Source: Paragorgia papillata (Eukaryota > Cnidaria > Anthozoa > Scleralcyonacea > Coralliidae). From it: a stretch of 64,000 nt of DNA. The stretch covers positions 339,001 through 403,000 of the forward strand of contig JAWNZC010000003.1 in assembly GCA_035771165.1 (NCBI GenBank). The letters run 5' to 3'. Shown one piece after another: positions 10,620 through 21,240 of the stretch. The notes beneath the pieces were generated by a model, which saw only the letters and a program-made list of their open reading frames with translations, was not told the origin of the DNA and ran no database searches. Each line of letters starts with the position of its first letter. Position 1 is the stretch's first letter. The position numbers were made by a program, and so were the translations under genes.

Positions 10620-12291
10620 ATGAGAAAGATACACTCTAATTATTCTGTGAAGAACATCACCATCCCACCGCACGACGTTTACATGAGGAAACTAATCGAG
10701 AAAGTGGAGAGCGTCACCAAACGAATGCGATGGAAAGCCCATTTTTTTCTTAATAAAAATACCAACAACGCTGACCAAAAATTTGGATTAAAATCAAGGA
10801 AATGTCCACCGCAAGTCAATGAGATGAAAGCATTTGAAGAAGATACCATCCGCATGATCGAAAAGATAGAATTTCGGAAATCTAACGACCAATTCTTGAA
10901 TGGTTTATCCAATGATGTGAAGAAGTTGAAAAAGTCACCGAATATTTTTATTTTTGCCGACAAGACAAGAAACAGTTACGAGACTGATCCAAAACAATAC
11001 AAAAAGCTACTAACAAATTCCATAACGAAAACATACAAGATTGGCGACGATAAAATTTTGGAAGAAATCGATCAAGACCTTAAAAACATTACAGACAAAC
11101 TATCCATCAGCGACCGCATTGAAACGATGGCAAAGAAACAGGCCTTTATAACTCTAAAAGACCACAGGGAAAATTTTGACAACAACCCTACCTGCCGACT
11201 CATTAACCCAGCAAAAAGTGAACTTGGTAAAGTAAGCAAAGTACTTCTAGACCAAATCAACAGCACTATTAGATCAACTGTTGACGTAAATCAATGGAGA
11301 AATACCTCATCTGTCATCAACTGGTTCAACGCCATAAACAATAAGAACAAACATTCTTTTCTGTCTTTTGACATAGTAAACTTTTATCCATCAATTACTG
11401 AAGAACTTTTAGACAAAGCGATTACGTGGGCCAGCAGGATAACATCCATCTCTGAGAGTGATATAGCTATCATTAAGCATGTTCGAAGATCAGTGCTATT
11501 CAGCGGAGAAAAGCCTTGGATCAAGAAAAACAACACGGGAACATTCGACGTTACGATGGGAAGCTTCGACGGCGCAGAAATATGCGAATTGGTTCTTGAA
11601 AACACCACCGGCAGACTAGCAGATAAATCCAGAAAAGATCTGACCAAGATTTTTGAAGAATTTGGCCTAAAGACCACTGCCCAGTTTAACCAAAAAACCA
11701 CCAATTTTCTTGATGTCACCCCCAACTTGCAAAATGGCAAAGGACGAACCACTGTACATCGACAGTCACTCCAACCACCCACCATCCATTATCAAACAAC
11801 TTCCAATTTCCATCAACAAACGAATTTCATCACTTTCATCCGACGAACCATCTTTCAATACAGCAGCCCCTCTCTACGAAGACGCACTCAAACGTAGTCA
11901 CTTCAACACAAATCTTCACTTCACGCCAAACAGTACCACAACGCAGTCACCGACATCTCAAAGAACGCGAAAAAGGAATATTATTTGGTTCAACCCTCCA
12001 TTCTCCAAGAACGTCAAGACCAACATCGGACGTAAATTCGTCAACCTAATCGACCACCACTTCAAATCTACAAAACTCCAAAAAATCTTCAACCAGAACA
12101 CAGTCAAAGTAAGCTACAGCTGCATGGAAAACATCAAAAGCGCTATTTCCAAACACAACCACCTCATCCTATGGAAAGAAAACAACAACAATAACAGCAA
12201 CAACGACGACGACGACGACGACGACGACAAGCAAAATTGCAGCTGCAGAAATAAAACCGATTGCCCCTTGCTTTTCATGTGCCGAACCTAA
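10620..12291 (+). pseudogene. PLE-A reverse transcriptase ORF, active-site motif deleted
   Basis: The start is set at the ATG at 10620 (MRKIHSNYSVKNI), aligned with MRKFRFDHSLKNI of PLE-B; an ATG three bases upstream is also possible. RT motifs visible are FADKTRN, SFDIVNFYPSI (motif A) and TMGSFDGAEICELV (motif B). Compared with PLE-B, about 27 residues carrying the YRDD catalytic motif C are deleted in frame between CELV and the following ARLADK-like block. A frameshift near 11735 moves the thumb region (HSNHPPSI, IIWFNPPFSKNVKTNIGR) to another frame. A Cys cluster (CSCRNKTDCPL) begins the linker to the endonuclease, but the ORF then ends. A poly-Asp run (about 12200-12230) comes from a GAC microsatellite. 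Confidence 0.85.
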
Positions 12292-12435
12292 TAATGATTT
12301 GGTACGACTCAAATCTATTTAGCACGGCAGTCAATTTATACGGCGAACCAAATAGGTCGCACCAAATGCCGTTTTGTGTTTCTGTGAACCTAACCCGGTT
12401 TTAGTATTGGCGCCTATTGGCGCGTAAATACAAAG

Positions 12436-13554
12436 ATGGCGAAGTTATCAACAAAGAGAAATCGGTTGACGACGTTTGCTATTTGGAGACTTATCGAGAG
12501 CAACAGGAGGAGAAGAATGTTCCTTCTAAGCCAAATGTCTTTATTGATCATGAGGGAAAAAGTAATGACAAATTTGCTTCTTTCTCTACTAATTCAATCT
12601 TGTGCGAGTGTGACAAAACCAAGACATCGACATCGATCGTGACGACGATTTTTTCGCAACCCTGGCTCGTGGCAGGTGGTTTGGAATAGTTATAGCGATT
12701 CAAAATTTAAGAAGACCGTACGAATTTCACGGGGAACGTTTCTGCATATTTTTACCTATATCAGAGACCGATTAATACGAGAGAACATTAACGAGGAACC
12801 TATCTCACCAGAAGAAAGACTTGCTATATGCTTGTATCGTCTTGGAAGGGGGGATTATTACCATACAATTTCAGAAATGTCGGGCTTAGGCATTGCTACC
12901 ATCTGTAATATTGTTGCTGAAGTTTCCAGAGAGCTTGTAAGCTGTTTCTGGGCTACCAAAGTAACCAGGCACCTACCAACGACTCAAGAATTTTTTTTTA
13001 ACAAAATGGTGGACATGGAAGAGTTTTGGCAGTTCCCTTATTGTTGGGCAGCTGTGGACGGTTGCCACATCCCGATTAAGTGTCCCCCTGGCGGTATGGA
13101 ATCGGTTGTTTTAATGGCATTTGTCGATGCCAGATACCGTTTTATTTGGGCAAGCTGTGGGTTCCCAGGCAATTCTCATGATGCTGTGATACTACAATCA
13201 ACTGATTTATGGCAACAAATGAAGAAAGGCAACTTTATTCCTGAAATTGGTAAGGAGGTTCATGGAAGAACTGTACCACCCCTTGTACTTGGAGACGCGG
13301 CATTTCCCTTTGAAAGATGGCTGATGAAACAGTACACCAATGCAGTACTAACACCAAAGCAGAGATACTTCAACTATAGGCTCAGTTGAGCTCGCATGGT
13401 AACTGAAGGGGCATATGGGCAATTAAAAGGTATATGGCGTGTTCTCCTACGGAAATGCGAAAGCAGTGCTCATGAAGTAAAAATGGCAACCCTTGCTTGC
13501 ATTGTCTTGCAGCTTTTCCCGGGCTCCATCCACGAACGTTCTCCTCAAAGATAG
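12436..13554 (+). pseudogene. Harbinger (PIF) transposase/nuclease with two in-frame TGA stops
   Basis: A single reading frame of 372 codons runs from ATG 12436 to TAG 13552, interrupted only by TGA at 12640-12642 and 13387-13389. Both stops sit where the family would plausibly have Arg (SR-RRFF; RLS-RARMVTEG), consistent with CGA to TGA at CpG. The nuclease domain has AAVDGCHIPI (first Asp), FVDARYRFIWASCG, LVLGDAAFPFERWLM (second Asp) and, after the second stop, MVTEGAYGQLKG (Glu). Harbinger nucleases usually work with a separate Myb/SANT- or MADF-like DNA-binding protein, which is not seen here. Apart from the two stops the frame is undamaged, so inactivation looks recent. Confidence 0.92.
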
Positions 13555-13651
13555 AACAATTATTGCAAATAGCAATACTGCATCGCAAACACTGATATTT
13601 TGTGGTACTGGCACACACGTCGCAAGACTTTCCCGCTATTAAAGTCGCCAT
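13382..13651 (-). CDS. Small zinc-motif protein, antisense to the Harbinger 3' end
   Basis: ATG at 13651 in an AACATGG context. The first 50 or so residues contain three CxxC pairs: SCDVCAST, YQCLRCSI and ICNNCSI, followed by a GWSPGKAARQCKQG segment. A similar pattern (CVxC...YKCLxC...CNxCS...GWxxGKSVGYC) is one I remember from small cnidarian zinc-binding proteins. The remaining part overlaps the transposase on the opposite strand and may be a shadow, so the true end may be near 13500. It is convergent with the transposase and inside the element ends. Function is unknown. Confidence 0.5.
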   Translation of the reverse strand: MATLIAGKSCDVCASTTKYQCLRCSIAICNNCSIFEENVRGWSPGKAARQCKQGLPFLLHEHCFRISVGEHAIYLLIAHMPLQLPCELN

Positions 13652-13977
13652 GTTGGTGCCATGAAATATCTTCTGACCTCATTTGGCATATACTGCGCAT
13701 GTTTCTCCAACTAGAGCGCTACATTTGGGGATAATTTGGGATAGAAAATACATTTCAATAATTTATGCATTTGATACGGTACATGAGAAGTTCGCCGTCT
13801 AAATCAACGTCGCACCAAATGCATTAAAGGCACACTGCAGCGGTGTTGGCGCATGCGCACTGAGCTACCAATTTTGAAAAAATTCATTAACAAAATCAAA
13901 GCAATCCAACATGGCGTTGTATAGCCGAATTGGGTTAGTTATTAGAACAGAGTTCATTTACATATTCATGAAATGAA

Positions 13978-16701
13978 ATGGAAGGTAATGAAGTGGAAGA
14001 TGACGTTAATTTCCGGGTGCCAGAACAACCAAGGGCATTAGTTGAAAGCAGCAGTTCAAATCGCGGTGGTAAAAGGCTTGGAGCAGGAAGAAAGAGTTTA
14101 CGAAGCCAGCTACCAAACCATACGTGATATGCTATGGAAAACCGTGTCCATTCACACAAGCGTCTTTGAGGAGTGGACAAGGGAACGAGAACGTCGCGGT
14201 TTTAAGAACAACTCAGACTTCGCGAGGTTTCTTTTGGATAATGCCAAAACCCAGCAGGAACGAAGTACAAGTACAACCAGTATCTCAGAAGACACTCGGT
14301 ATCGGCAAATGCAAAGGTACGTTGAAAACTTGAAAATATATATTTTTGTTTTCAGGTTCATTATTTTAATATAAATAGTCAAGTACGATATCGCTTGAAG
14401 ATAACGTCGTAATTCTCTCTTAGAATCGCTTCGCCGATGTCAAGTTTTGGAGGATTCTGTCCACCATCAACTTCAACGCCACGGGGTCATAGCATACGAA
14501 CGGAACTTTTCCATTCATTTTCAGGTATTTGTCAATATTATATTTATCCACAAGTCATGACAAATGAGGACTTTTGTGTGAACATAGCTCACAAGACATT
14601 CTAGTTTTAGAAATACAACAGTTGCACCACAACATATGCAGCAATTTTCCAGCATTTGTCTTATAATATCAAAAGTAAAATTCAGCTACAGATATATACT
14701 ATAAAAAGTTTTAAATTTGTTTAATTTTTTCTTAGGTCAGTCAATTGTTGAGGATGATAAAGAACAGACAGATGCTCCTACAACTAAAATTATGGGATCA
14801 TCAAAGTCAAATGAGGTACCATTTATAGACACCATCATAAGAGACAGCAGCCTATATGCATCAGAGCTTTGTATAGGTGAAAATGAAAGTGATGATGATG
14901 ATGAAAGTGGTGGTGATGTTTGCTATGAGAGCTCTGATGCAAGTAGCAACGAGTATGACCTTATGTTAGGTGTTAAGGAGCTGAACATTTCCTACAATGA
15001 GGATTTTATAGCTCATGACCCTGTTAATACAGATGATTATCAATGCAATGAGACCAAGTGTATTGATATGGATATCACATCTGAATTGGAACCAGTAACG
15101 ATTGAGTGTAACATTCCCATCATATCAGACGAACAACAAAGCAACATTGATGGAGTTATTCCCCCAGTTAGGTTAATTTCTGAGAAATATTATGAGAATA
15201 TGTCCAAAGATCTTAATGAGGAGCTCAACCTAGTGAATGATAACAAGTTTATCTGCTCGGTATCAAAGATAAAGGAACTATTTTCATTTTGTATGGACAG
15301 AGGGTGCAACATGCCCTTCGTTGAAGTGAAAGAGAAGATAGTCGGCTGTGTTCTGGAGGTACGGTGGTGCTGTAAAGCTGGACATCGTGGAGTTTCACAA
15401 TCCAGTGAAGTTGTCAACCGAGTGTATGTAAACAACATATAGGCTGCATCATCATTATTATTCACGGGAAATAATTATGCCAAGCTCTCTTTGTTTGCAA
15501 AATGCTTTCACTTAGCCTTTATTGGTGAAACTACATTTCATCAGTACCGAAGAAAGTATATTGCTACCCCCAATACACTCCTTATGGAGCGTTATGCAAA
15601 CTGAAATGTTTGCAACACTCGGGGACCAGCAATGTGCTGTATCTGGGGATGGGCAAAATGGATTCACCTGGCTAGTGTGCAAAAACCTGCACATACACTA
15701 TTATGCATGCTGAACTAGATTATGTTCTTCATGTTGAAGTTGTTGATGTGCGACATTCACAATTAAAGAGTGTTGTCATGGAGAAAGTGGGCTGCCAGAG
15801 AGCACTAAATTATCTGATGGACCACATCACTGTTGCTGAATTGGTAACTGATGCTTCATCACAAGTTATCAAACTGCTTGGTAATTACTTTTAATTTTCC
15901 TTTTTATTAACTCTATGTATTGACAATGTTGTTTTTCATAATGTTGTGATTCTCATTTAAAAGTTGCAACTTCGTTCATTGTTATCTTTTTGTCCCATAC
16001 TCTAGCTACTGATCCTAAATACAAGAATGTTGCCCAATCAGCTGGATATCTGGCATAAAAGCAATAAGCTCGACAAGAAATTAGGTTAGTAACCTGCTTT
16101 AGCTTAGCTGATTTATTCAATTTGTTAGAGTTTGCTTGCTTATAGAAGGTTTCACGATAGCAGCCACCATTTTACAAGTAGGAATTAGGTGGCTGCCGCT
16201 ATAGTGAAGCTTTCTATTTCACCATACATGGCATGCATTTGTTTTGGTACTTTTTGAAAATCTTTCAATTGCAAAAATTTAAACATCCATTTTGTTATTT
16301 TATTTACAAGGCTGGAAAGAAAGCCGGCAATGCAATACTAAAAGAATGGTTTGCACCTATCCGGAATCACTTTTGGCATTGTTCGAAGGACTGCAAGGAT
16401 GACTTGAAGAAAATGAAGGTTAATATATAAACTACATATACCTGTAGTACAATAATTATAAAAATCATTAAAAAACAATGATGTTAATATATGACAAATA
16501 TTTTCTGTAGAAAATGTGGATTAACCTTCTAAAGCATGTCACCAATCAACATGTCTGGTATGATGGTCAGTGCTCCCATGGTCCCCTTGAACTTGGTGAC
16601 AAAGAGTGGATTCTACCAGACCCTCGGCCCATGCAGGCACTTCGAGAAATTGTTCTGGACAAGAAACTGTTGAAATCATTTCCATTCTACACACGCTTTC
16701 G
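13978..16701 (+). pseudogene. Spliced transposase-like gene (WCC-GH / GDGQ / TDAS / DxWHK family)
   Basis: Proposed start is ATG 13978 (MEGNEVEDDVNFRVPEQ). Exons lie at about 13978-14310, 14422-14525, 14736-15885, 16008-16083, 16310-16420 and 16509-16701. An acidic linker (ESDDDDESGGD) precedes the conserved core. The core has KIKELFSFC, EVRWCCKAGHRG, SGDGQNG (first Asp), LHVEVVDVRHSQLKS, ELVTDASS (second Asp), LDIWHKSNKLDKKL and NHFWHCSKDCKDD. Breaks are a TAG at 15440-15442 (probable CAG to TAG), frameshifts near 14110, 15600 and 15710, and a 2-bp offset before LDIWHK. The 'TD....DxWH..K' arrangement resembles ISL3- or MULE-type RNase H transposases; that is inference. PLE sequence begins about 100 bp after the last exon, so the 3' end is lost. 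Confidence 0.65.
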
Positions 16702-16799
16702 GTGAGCAAAGATGATATTATGTTCTGCATCATGAAATTTTCATCATTCTAAATATTGTCTTGCTGTTTTTATGTTACATGTATGTACTAATATGATTT

Positions 16800-17461
16800 T
16801 TAAGCCAAACTGTTCGAAACTTTTGTGAAGATCTTTTCTTGTTTTGTCTGCCAATCGTGCGGTCTTATTTTTTAGTACTGCCAATCCGTCGTCTCTATAT
16901 AGGCCAATATTTTGGTTGCCAAACTTTTTCCCTAGGTCGTTTAGAATGAAAAGGCCTACTAGTTCGCATACTTCAGCGCCGTCATAGCTACCCATGGTAA
17001 CATCAAATAAACTGTTGCTGTCTTTTTTTATCCACGGTTTTTCGTTGTTGAAAAGGAGCGATTTTCTAGTGTGTTTTATTATTGAAATGTCACTTTCGGT
17101 AATGATAGCCAAATTTCTGGCCCAAGATAATGCTTGGTCCAGAAGGTCTTCTGAAATTGAAGGGTAGAAATTAACAATGTCAAACGAAATGAAGGTATGT
17201 CTGTTTTTCTCTTCAATGTTGCCAAACCATTCGATTACTTCTTGTGTGTTTCTCCATTGATTTACATTCAAAATGTTCCTTAACTTAGAGTTGATTTTAT
17301 CAAGAATTACTTTGCTGAGCTTTCCGGACTCGCTTTTAGCAGGATTAATTAATCGGCATGTTGGGTTGTTTTCGAAATTATCCTTATGATCTTTGAGCGA
17401 AATAAATGTTTCGCGTTTTTTCATGTGTTCAATACGGTCGCCAATTCCCAAGTTATTCGAA
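16800..17461 (-). pseudogene. PLE-B RT fragment, inverted
   Basis: A minus-strand RT segment from GIGDRIEHMKKRE to FEQFGLKI, including SFDIVNFYPSI, GSYDGAEVCELV and GLYRDDGLAVL. It is near-identical to the matching part of the plus-strand copy at 18420-20080. The frame is open but both ends are truncated. It meets a plus-strand PLE-B tail head to head at 17461/17462. Inverted 5' fragments next to a full copy are a known PLE arrangement. Confidence 0.9.
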
Positions 17462-17760
17462 ATGATGCAATTTATGTTTGGACGAAAAACTTTTCATCAT
17501 GAAGGCAGACAAACAACTCTTACTAAACAAAAGATCAGAAATAGTTTCGACGTGTCGGCACAAAAATAGATTTCGGATCAACAACCCAAACAATCAAAGG
17601 AATGCGCGCAACGTTTCGACGCCCACACCCACGCTCCAAATGAATCCGCCGGACGTTTCGACGCCCACACCCACGCCCCAACTAACGCATTTAAGCAGCC
17701 CACTAACCGATATTTTTCAGTCGCCTGATGATCCCGTTTAGGGTGAAACCTCTGGTAGCG
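17462..17760 (+). mobile_element. PLE-B 3' tail and terminal sequence
   Basis: Matches 20914-21212 almost base for base. It encodes the C-terminal tail (NKRSEIVSTCRHKNRF then a duplicated VSTPTPT motif) and ends with the hammerhead that also begins the next copy. It therefore acts as the upstream terminal repeat of the full PLE-B. Confidence 0.9.
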
Positions 17761-17761
17761 A
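17721..17761 (+). ncRNA. Minimal type I hammerhead ribozyme (PLE-B, upstream end)
   Basis: Core CTGATGA (17725-17731), helix II CCC/GGG with loop GTTTA, GAA, then helix III ACC/GGT with loop TCT. Cleavage is predicted after A17757; helix I is TCGC/GCGA. Compared with PLE-A/C, both helix II (CGC/GCG) and helix III (ACT/AGT) differ by compensating changes. Confidence 0.8.
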
Positions 17762-17932
17762 AGACTTTAAGGGAAAACTATACTTTATACTTTGTATTTT
17801 GCTCTATCTATATATGGTATTGAGCACTCTCTAACATTTCGTGAACCATAACTCACTTATATTCGCACCCGTATACCGGTTGTGCACTCTTGTTTACGTA
17901 GTTTTGTAGTTTTATAGTATTATACCTTAAAA

Positions 17933-20900
17933 ATGCGAAAATTTCGGTTTGACCATTCACTGAAAAACATTCCAATACCACCACAAGATGCTTATTTGAA
18001 AGATTTGATCGAAAAAATCGAAAGCGTAATAAAACGTATGAGATGGAAAGCTCAATTTTTTCTTAATGGTGATAGAAACCCGTCAAAAAATAACCATTTC
18101 GGACTGCCTTCTAACAAAACACCTCCCACTATTTTGGATATTAAACCTTTCGAAGACGACTTAATAAAACTCATTGAAAACACCAAATTTCGGCATACGA
18201 GCAATCTATTTCAGGAATCTTTGGCAAACGATTTGAAGAAAATTAATTCGTCACCTAATATTTTTGTTTTCGCCGACAAAACTAGAAACATTTATGAAAC
18301 CTCGCTCGACACATACAACAATCTTTTGCATGACAATACAACAAAAACATATAAACATGGATCAGAGGGCACCATAGAACAGATAGACAATGAACTGAAA
18401 CACATTTCGAATAACTTGGGAATTGGCGACCGTATTGAACACATGAAAAAACGCGAAACATTTATTTCGCTCAAAGATCATAAGGATAATTTCGAAAACA
18501 ACCCAACATGCCGATTAATTAATCCTGCTAAAAGCGAGTCCGGAAAGCTCAGCAAAGTAATTCTTGATAAAATCAACTCTAAGTTAAGGAACATTTTGAA
18601 CGTAAATCAATGGAGAAACACACAAGAAGTAATCGAATGGTTTGGCAACATTGAAGAGAAAAACAGACATACCTTCATTTCGTTTGACATTGTTAATTTC
18701 TACCCTTCAATTTCAGAAGACCTTCTGGACCAAGCATTATCTTGGGCCAGAAATTTGGCTATCATTACCGAAAGTGACATTTCAATAATAAAACACGCTA
18801 GAAAATCGCTCCTTTTCAACAACGAAAAACCGTGGATAAAAAAAGACAGCAACAGTTTATTTGATGTTACTACAACCTCGTACCCAGGGCCCTCTCCGCT
18901 TTCAAAATGGCGCGAGGAGAAGACCCTGGCAAAGGCTGGTCACGTGACACCAATAATTTTGGAATATTTTGATGATGACTCGCACTGTACCGGGGGGCGC
19001 GGTACATCACTGATAAACAGAGTATAGTTGGCTTGCGTATATAGAACTATTCAGCGAACTATTTAGGCACTCAAGAATAACCAAATCGTACAAATAACAA
19101 GACATTCTCTTAACAAGTTTATCAAATCAGTTAATGACCGTGTTTAGTAAGAAGCGTCTACACTACAACATATTTGCTTTATTATGCAAGCAGAAGTGTT
19201 TATTAATATTTCGGTTTCTGGACTTTCCGAATCTAATTTAAAAAGTTTAGAAATATACAAAGTCAAAGTCTTCAGCGCTGATATATATAAATGTTCGTCG
19301 ATCGAAGAATTGTTATTGATCGTATATTTGTATTAAAGTACAAGTACAACCTCAAAGTCAACGAGGACAGCAGATTCGATTCGAATATGCCGTTTGAGTA
19401 TAAATCGACAGATACAACAATTAAATTTCCACAAATCCAAAACGTGTGGACAAGAAACATAAATGTGCTATACTGGACGGTAAATATACTTCCAACAATC
19501 AACAGCATTCGAATATTTTTAGTGTATGTATCAGGGTTTCTGTTTATCAGTTTATGATCGTTCGTCGCCTTCGGCTTCATTTCTGGCGAATGACGGCAAC
19601 AAATATGAATTATCCAGCAAATGTCGTAAATTTTGAAATATATCTATTAAATTTACCGCTCGAATTTAACGTTACCGGACTTGCAACAACCTTGACGTTT
19701 ATAAGAACCGAATCAACCGCTCCCCCCAGGACGGGCGAAGCTCAAATTATCCACGTGACCAAATACTCCAAGAATCTTGGAGTATTTTGGAATCACGTGA
19801 CCAGCCTTTGCCAGGGTCTTCTCCTCGCGCCATTTTGAAAGCAGAGAGGGCCCTGGGTACGAGGTTGATGTTACCATGGGTAGCTATGACGGCGCTGAAG
19901 TATGCGAACTAGTAGGCCTTTTCATTCTAAACGACCTAGGGAAAAAGTTTGGCAACCAAAATATTGGCCTATATAGAGACGACGGATTGGCAGTACTAAA
20001 AAATAAGACCGCACGATTGGCAGACAAAACAAGAAAAGATCTTCACAAAAGTTTCGAACAGTTTGGCTTAAAAATCACGGCAGAAGCAAATTTAATTTCA
20101 GTAAACTTTTTAGACGTTACTTTCGACCTAAGCAATGGAAAATACAAACCTTTTCGAAAGCCCAATGACGATCCATTATACATAAACAAGCAATCAAACC
20201 ACCCACCAAGCATTTTAAGACAGCTACCTACATCAATCAACAAGCGCATTTCCCTCCTCTCGTCTGACGAGCAGACATTCCATGAAACCGCACCAATTTA
20301 CCAAGATGCATTAAGGCGCAGCAATTTCAACCATGAGCTAAACTACACACAAGAAACACCACAGCAAACACGCAGAAATAGACACCGCAATATCATCTGG
20401 TTTAACCCTCCATTTAACAAAAATGTCAAAACAAACATAGGACGCAATTTTCTTAGCCTTATTGACAAGCACTTTCCAACAGGACACAAGCTTCACAAAC
20501 TTTTTAACAGAAACACAGTGAAGATTAGCTATAGTTGCATGAACAACGTCAAGTCCATTATCACGAAACATAATTCACGCACAATCAGGAAAAGTAAGCC
20601 ACGACGCATAGTTACAAGCAGTTGCAGGATTAAGGACAATTGCCCCCTACGTGGGCAATGCATGACAAACAACATAGTATACAAGGCATCTATTTCCATA
20701 AGCAACACGAACATCACTAAGCAATACATTGGCATGACAGCAAGTACATTTAAAGAGCGATATCGTAACCATACTAAATCTTTCCAGAATAAAAAGTATT
20801 CAAATGAGACGGAACTTTCGAAATACATTTGGAATCTAAAAGAAAAAAACCAAAGTTTCGACATAACCTGGTCTATACTAAAACACTCAATTTCCTATAC

Positions 20901-21192
20901 GGGAGGATAAAAAAGATGCAATTTATGTTTGGACGAAAAACTTTTCATCATGAAGGCAGACAAACAACTCTTACTAAACAAAAGATCAGAAATAGTTTCG
21001 ACGTGTCGGCACAAAAATAGATTTCGGATCAACAACCTAAACAATCAAAGGAATGCGCGCAACGTTTCGACGCCCACACCCACGCTCCAAATGAATCCGC
21101 CGGACGTTTCGACGCCCACACCCACGCCCCAACTAACGCATTTAAGCAGCCCACTAACCGATATTTTTCAGTCGCCTGATGATCCCGTTTAG
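17933..21192 (+). pseudogene. PLE-B reverse transcriptase / GIY-YIG ORF, MITE-interrupted
   Basis: ATG at 17933. The exact reading is open to 18872, is interrupted by the MITE and its duplicated 9 bp, and continues in the same frame from 19877. A premature TAA lies at 20908-20910 in an otherwise open frame that runs on to a TAG at 21190-21192. Domains in order: N-terminal KNIPIPPQDAYLKDLIEKI; RT core with SFDIVNFYPSI, GSYDGAEVCELV and GLYRDDGLAVL; thumb IIWFNPPFNKNVKTNIGR; Cys linker (CRIKDNCPLRGQC); GIY-YIG motif KQYIGMTASTFKERYRNH; C-terminal CNLCLDEKLFI and STCRHKNRF. A C-terminal endonuclease preceded by a Cys cluster suggests the Neptune/Nematis side of the PLE tree rather than the permuted Naiads; that placement is inference. 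It makes cDNA primed at nicked or exposed DNA ends. Confidence 0.92.
18873..19867. mobile_element. 995-bp MITE with long inverted ends, copy 1
   Basis: Inverted ends of about 75 bp start CAACCTCGTACCCAGGGCC and include a CAAAATGGCGCGAGGAGAAG stretch. The flanking 9 bp are ATGTTACTA (18864-18872) and ATGTTACCA (19868-19876), and PLE-B reads on in frame when the insert and one copy of the 9 bp are removed. No transposase ORF was recognised inside. CA...TG ends with 8-9 bp duplications would suit P-like or MULE-type mobilisation; the class is not settled. A second copy is at 55270-56148. Confidence 0.9.
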
Positions 21193-21212
21193 GGTGAAAC
21201 CTCTGGTAGCGA
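21172..21212 (+). ncRNA. Minimal type I hammerhead ribozyme (PLE-B, downstream end)
   Basis: Identical in core and helices to the motif at 17721-17761; predicted cleavage after A21208. Two ribozymes flanking one unit would release a unit-length RNA. Confidence 0.8.
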
Positions 21213-21240
21213 AGACTTTAAGGTAAAACTACTTTATACT

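Larger units (their letters stand above)
10094..12294 (+). mobile_element. Penelope-like element, copy PLE-A, truncated at the 3' end
   Basis: Begins with the hammerhead-bearing terminal sequence directly beside the (TA)n tract. The pLTR-like stretch 10094-10230 is near-identical to 30124-30255. A short inverted relic of another PLE end (about 10233-10390) is inserted. The ORF region follows from 10620. The C-terminal GIY-YIG endonuclease is missing because the Harbinger element begins at 12295 and no PLE sequence resumes after it. Confidence 0.85.
12295..13824 (+). mobile_element. PIF/Harbinger DNA transposon, about 1.53 kb
   Basis: Ends TGATTTGGTACGAC (left) and, reverse complemented, ATGCATTTGGTGCGAC (right) are flanked by TAA on both sides (12292-12294 and 13825-13827), the usual 3-bp Harbinger target. 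Subterminal GACGGCGAAC-like motifs occur at both ends. It contains a broken transposase (12436-13554) and an antisense zinc-motif ORF (13382-13651). It cuts off the 3' end of PLE-A. Confidence 0.85.
17721..21240 (+). mobile_element. Penelope-like element PLE-B, near complete, split by a MITE
   Basis: Runs from the hammerhead at 17721 through a 5' leader, one long ORF, and a second hammerhead-bearing end at 21172-21212, then into a (TA)n run at 21245. A 995-bp MITE (18873-19867) splits the ORF. With a preceding partial tail in tandem and an inverted RT fragment upstream, it has the classic PLE tandem/inverted organisation. Confidence 0.92.

Noticed and set aside
10679..11785. Several minus-strand ORFs opposite PLE-A
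   Set aside because: Shadows of the RT frame with no independent motif.
13935..14382. Minus-strand ORFs opposite the 14-kb gene
   Set aside because: Composition and lack of motifs indicate antisense shadows.
19272..19838. ORFs inside the 995-bp MITE on both strands
   Set aside because: Not conserved in frame in the second copy and no transposase motif.
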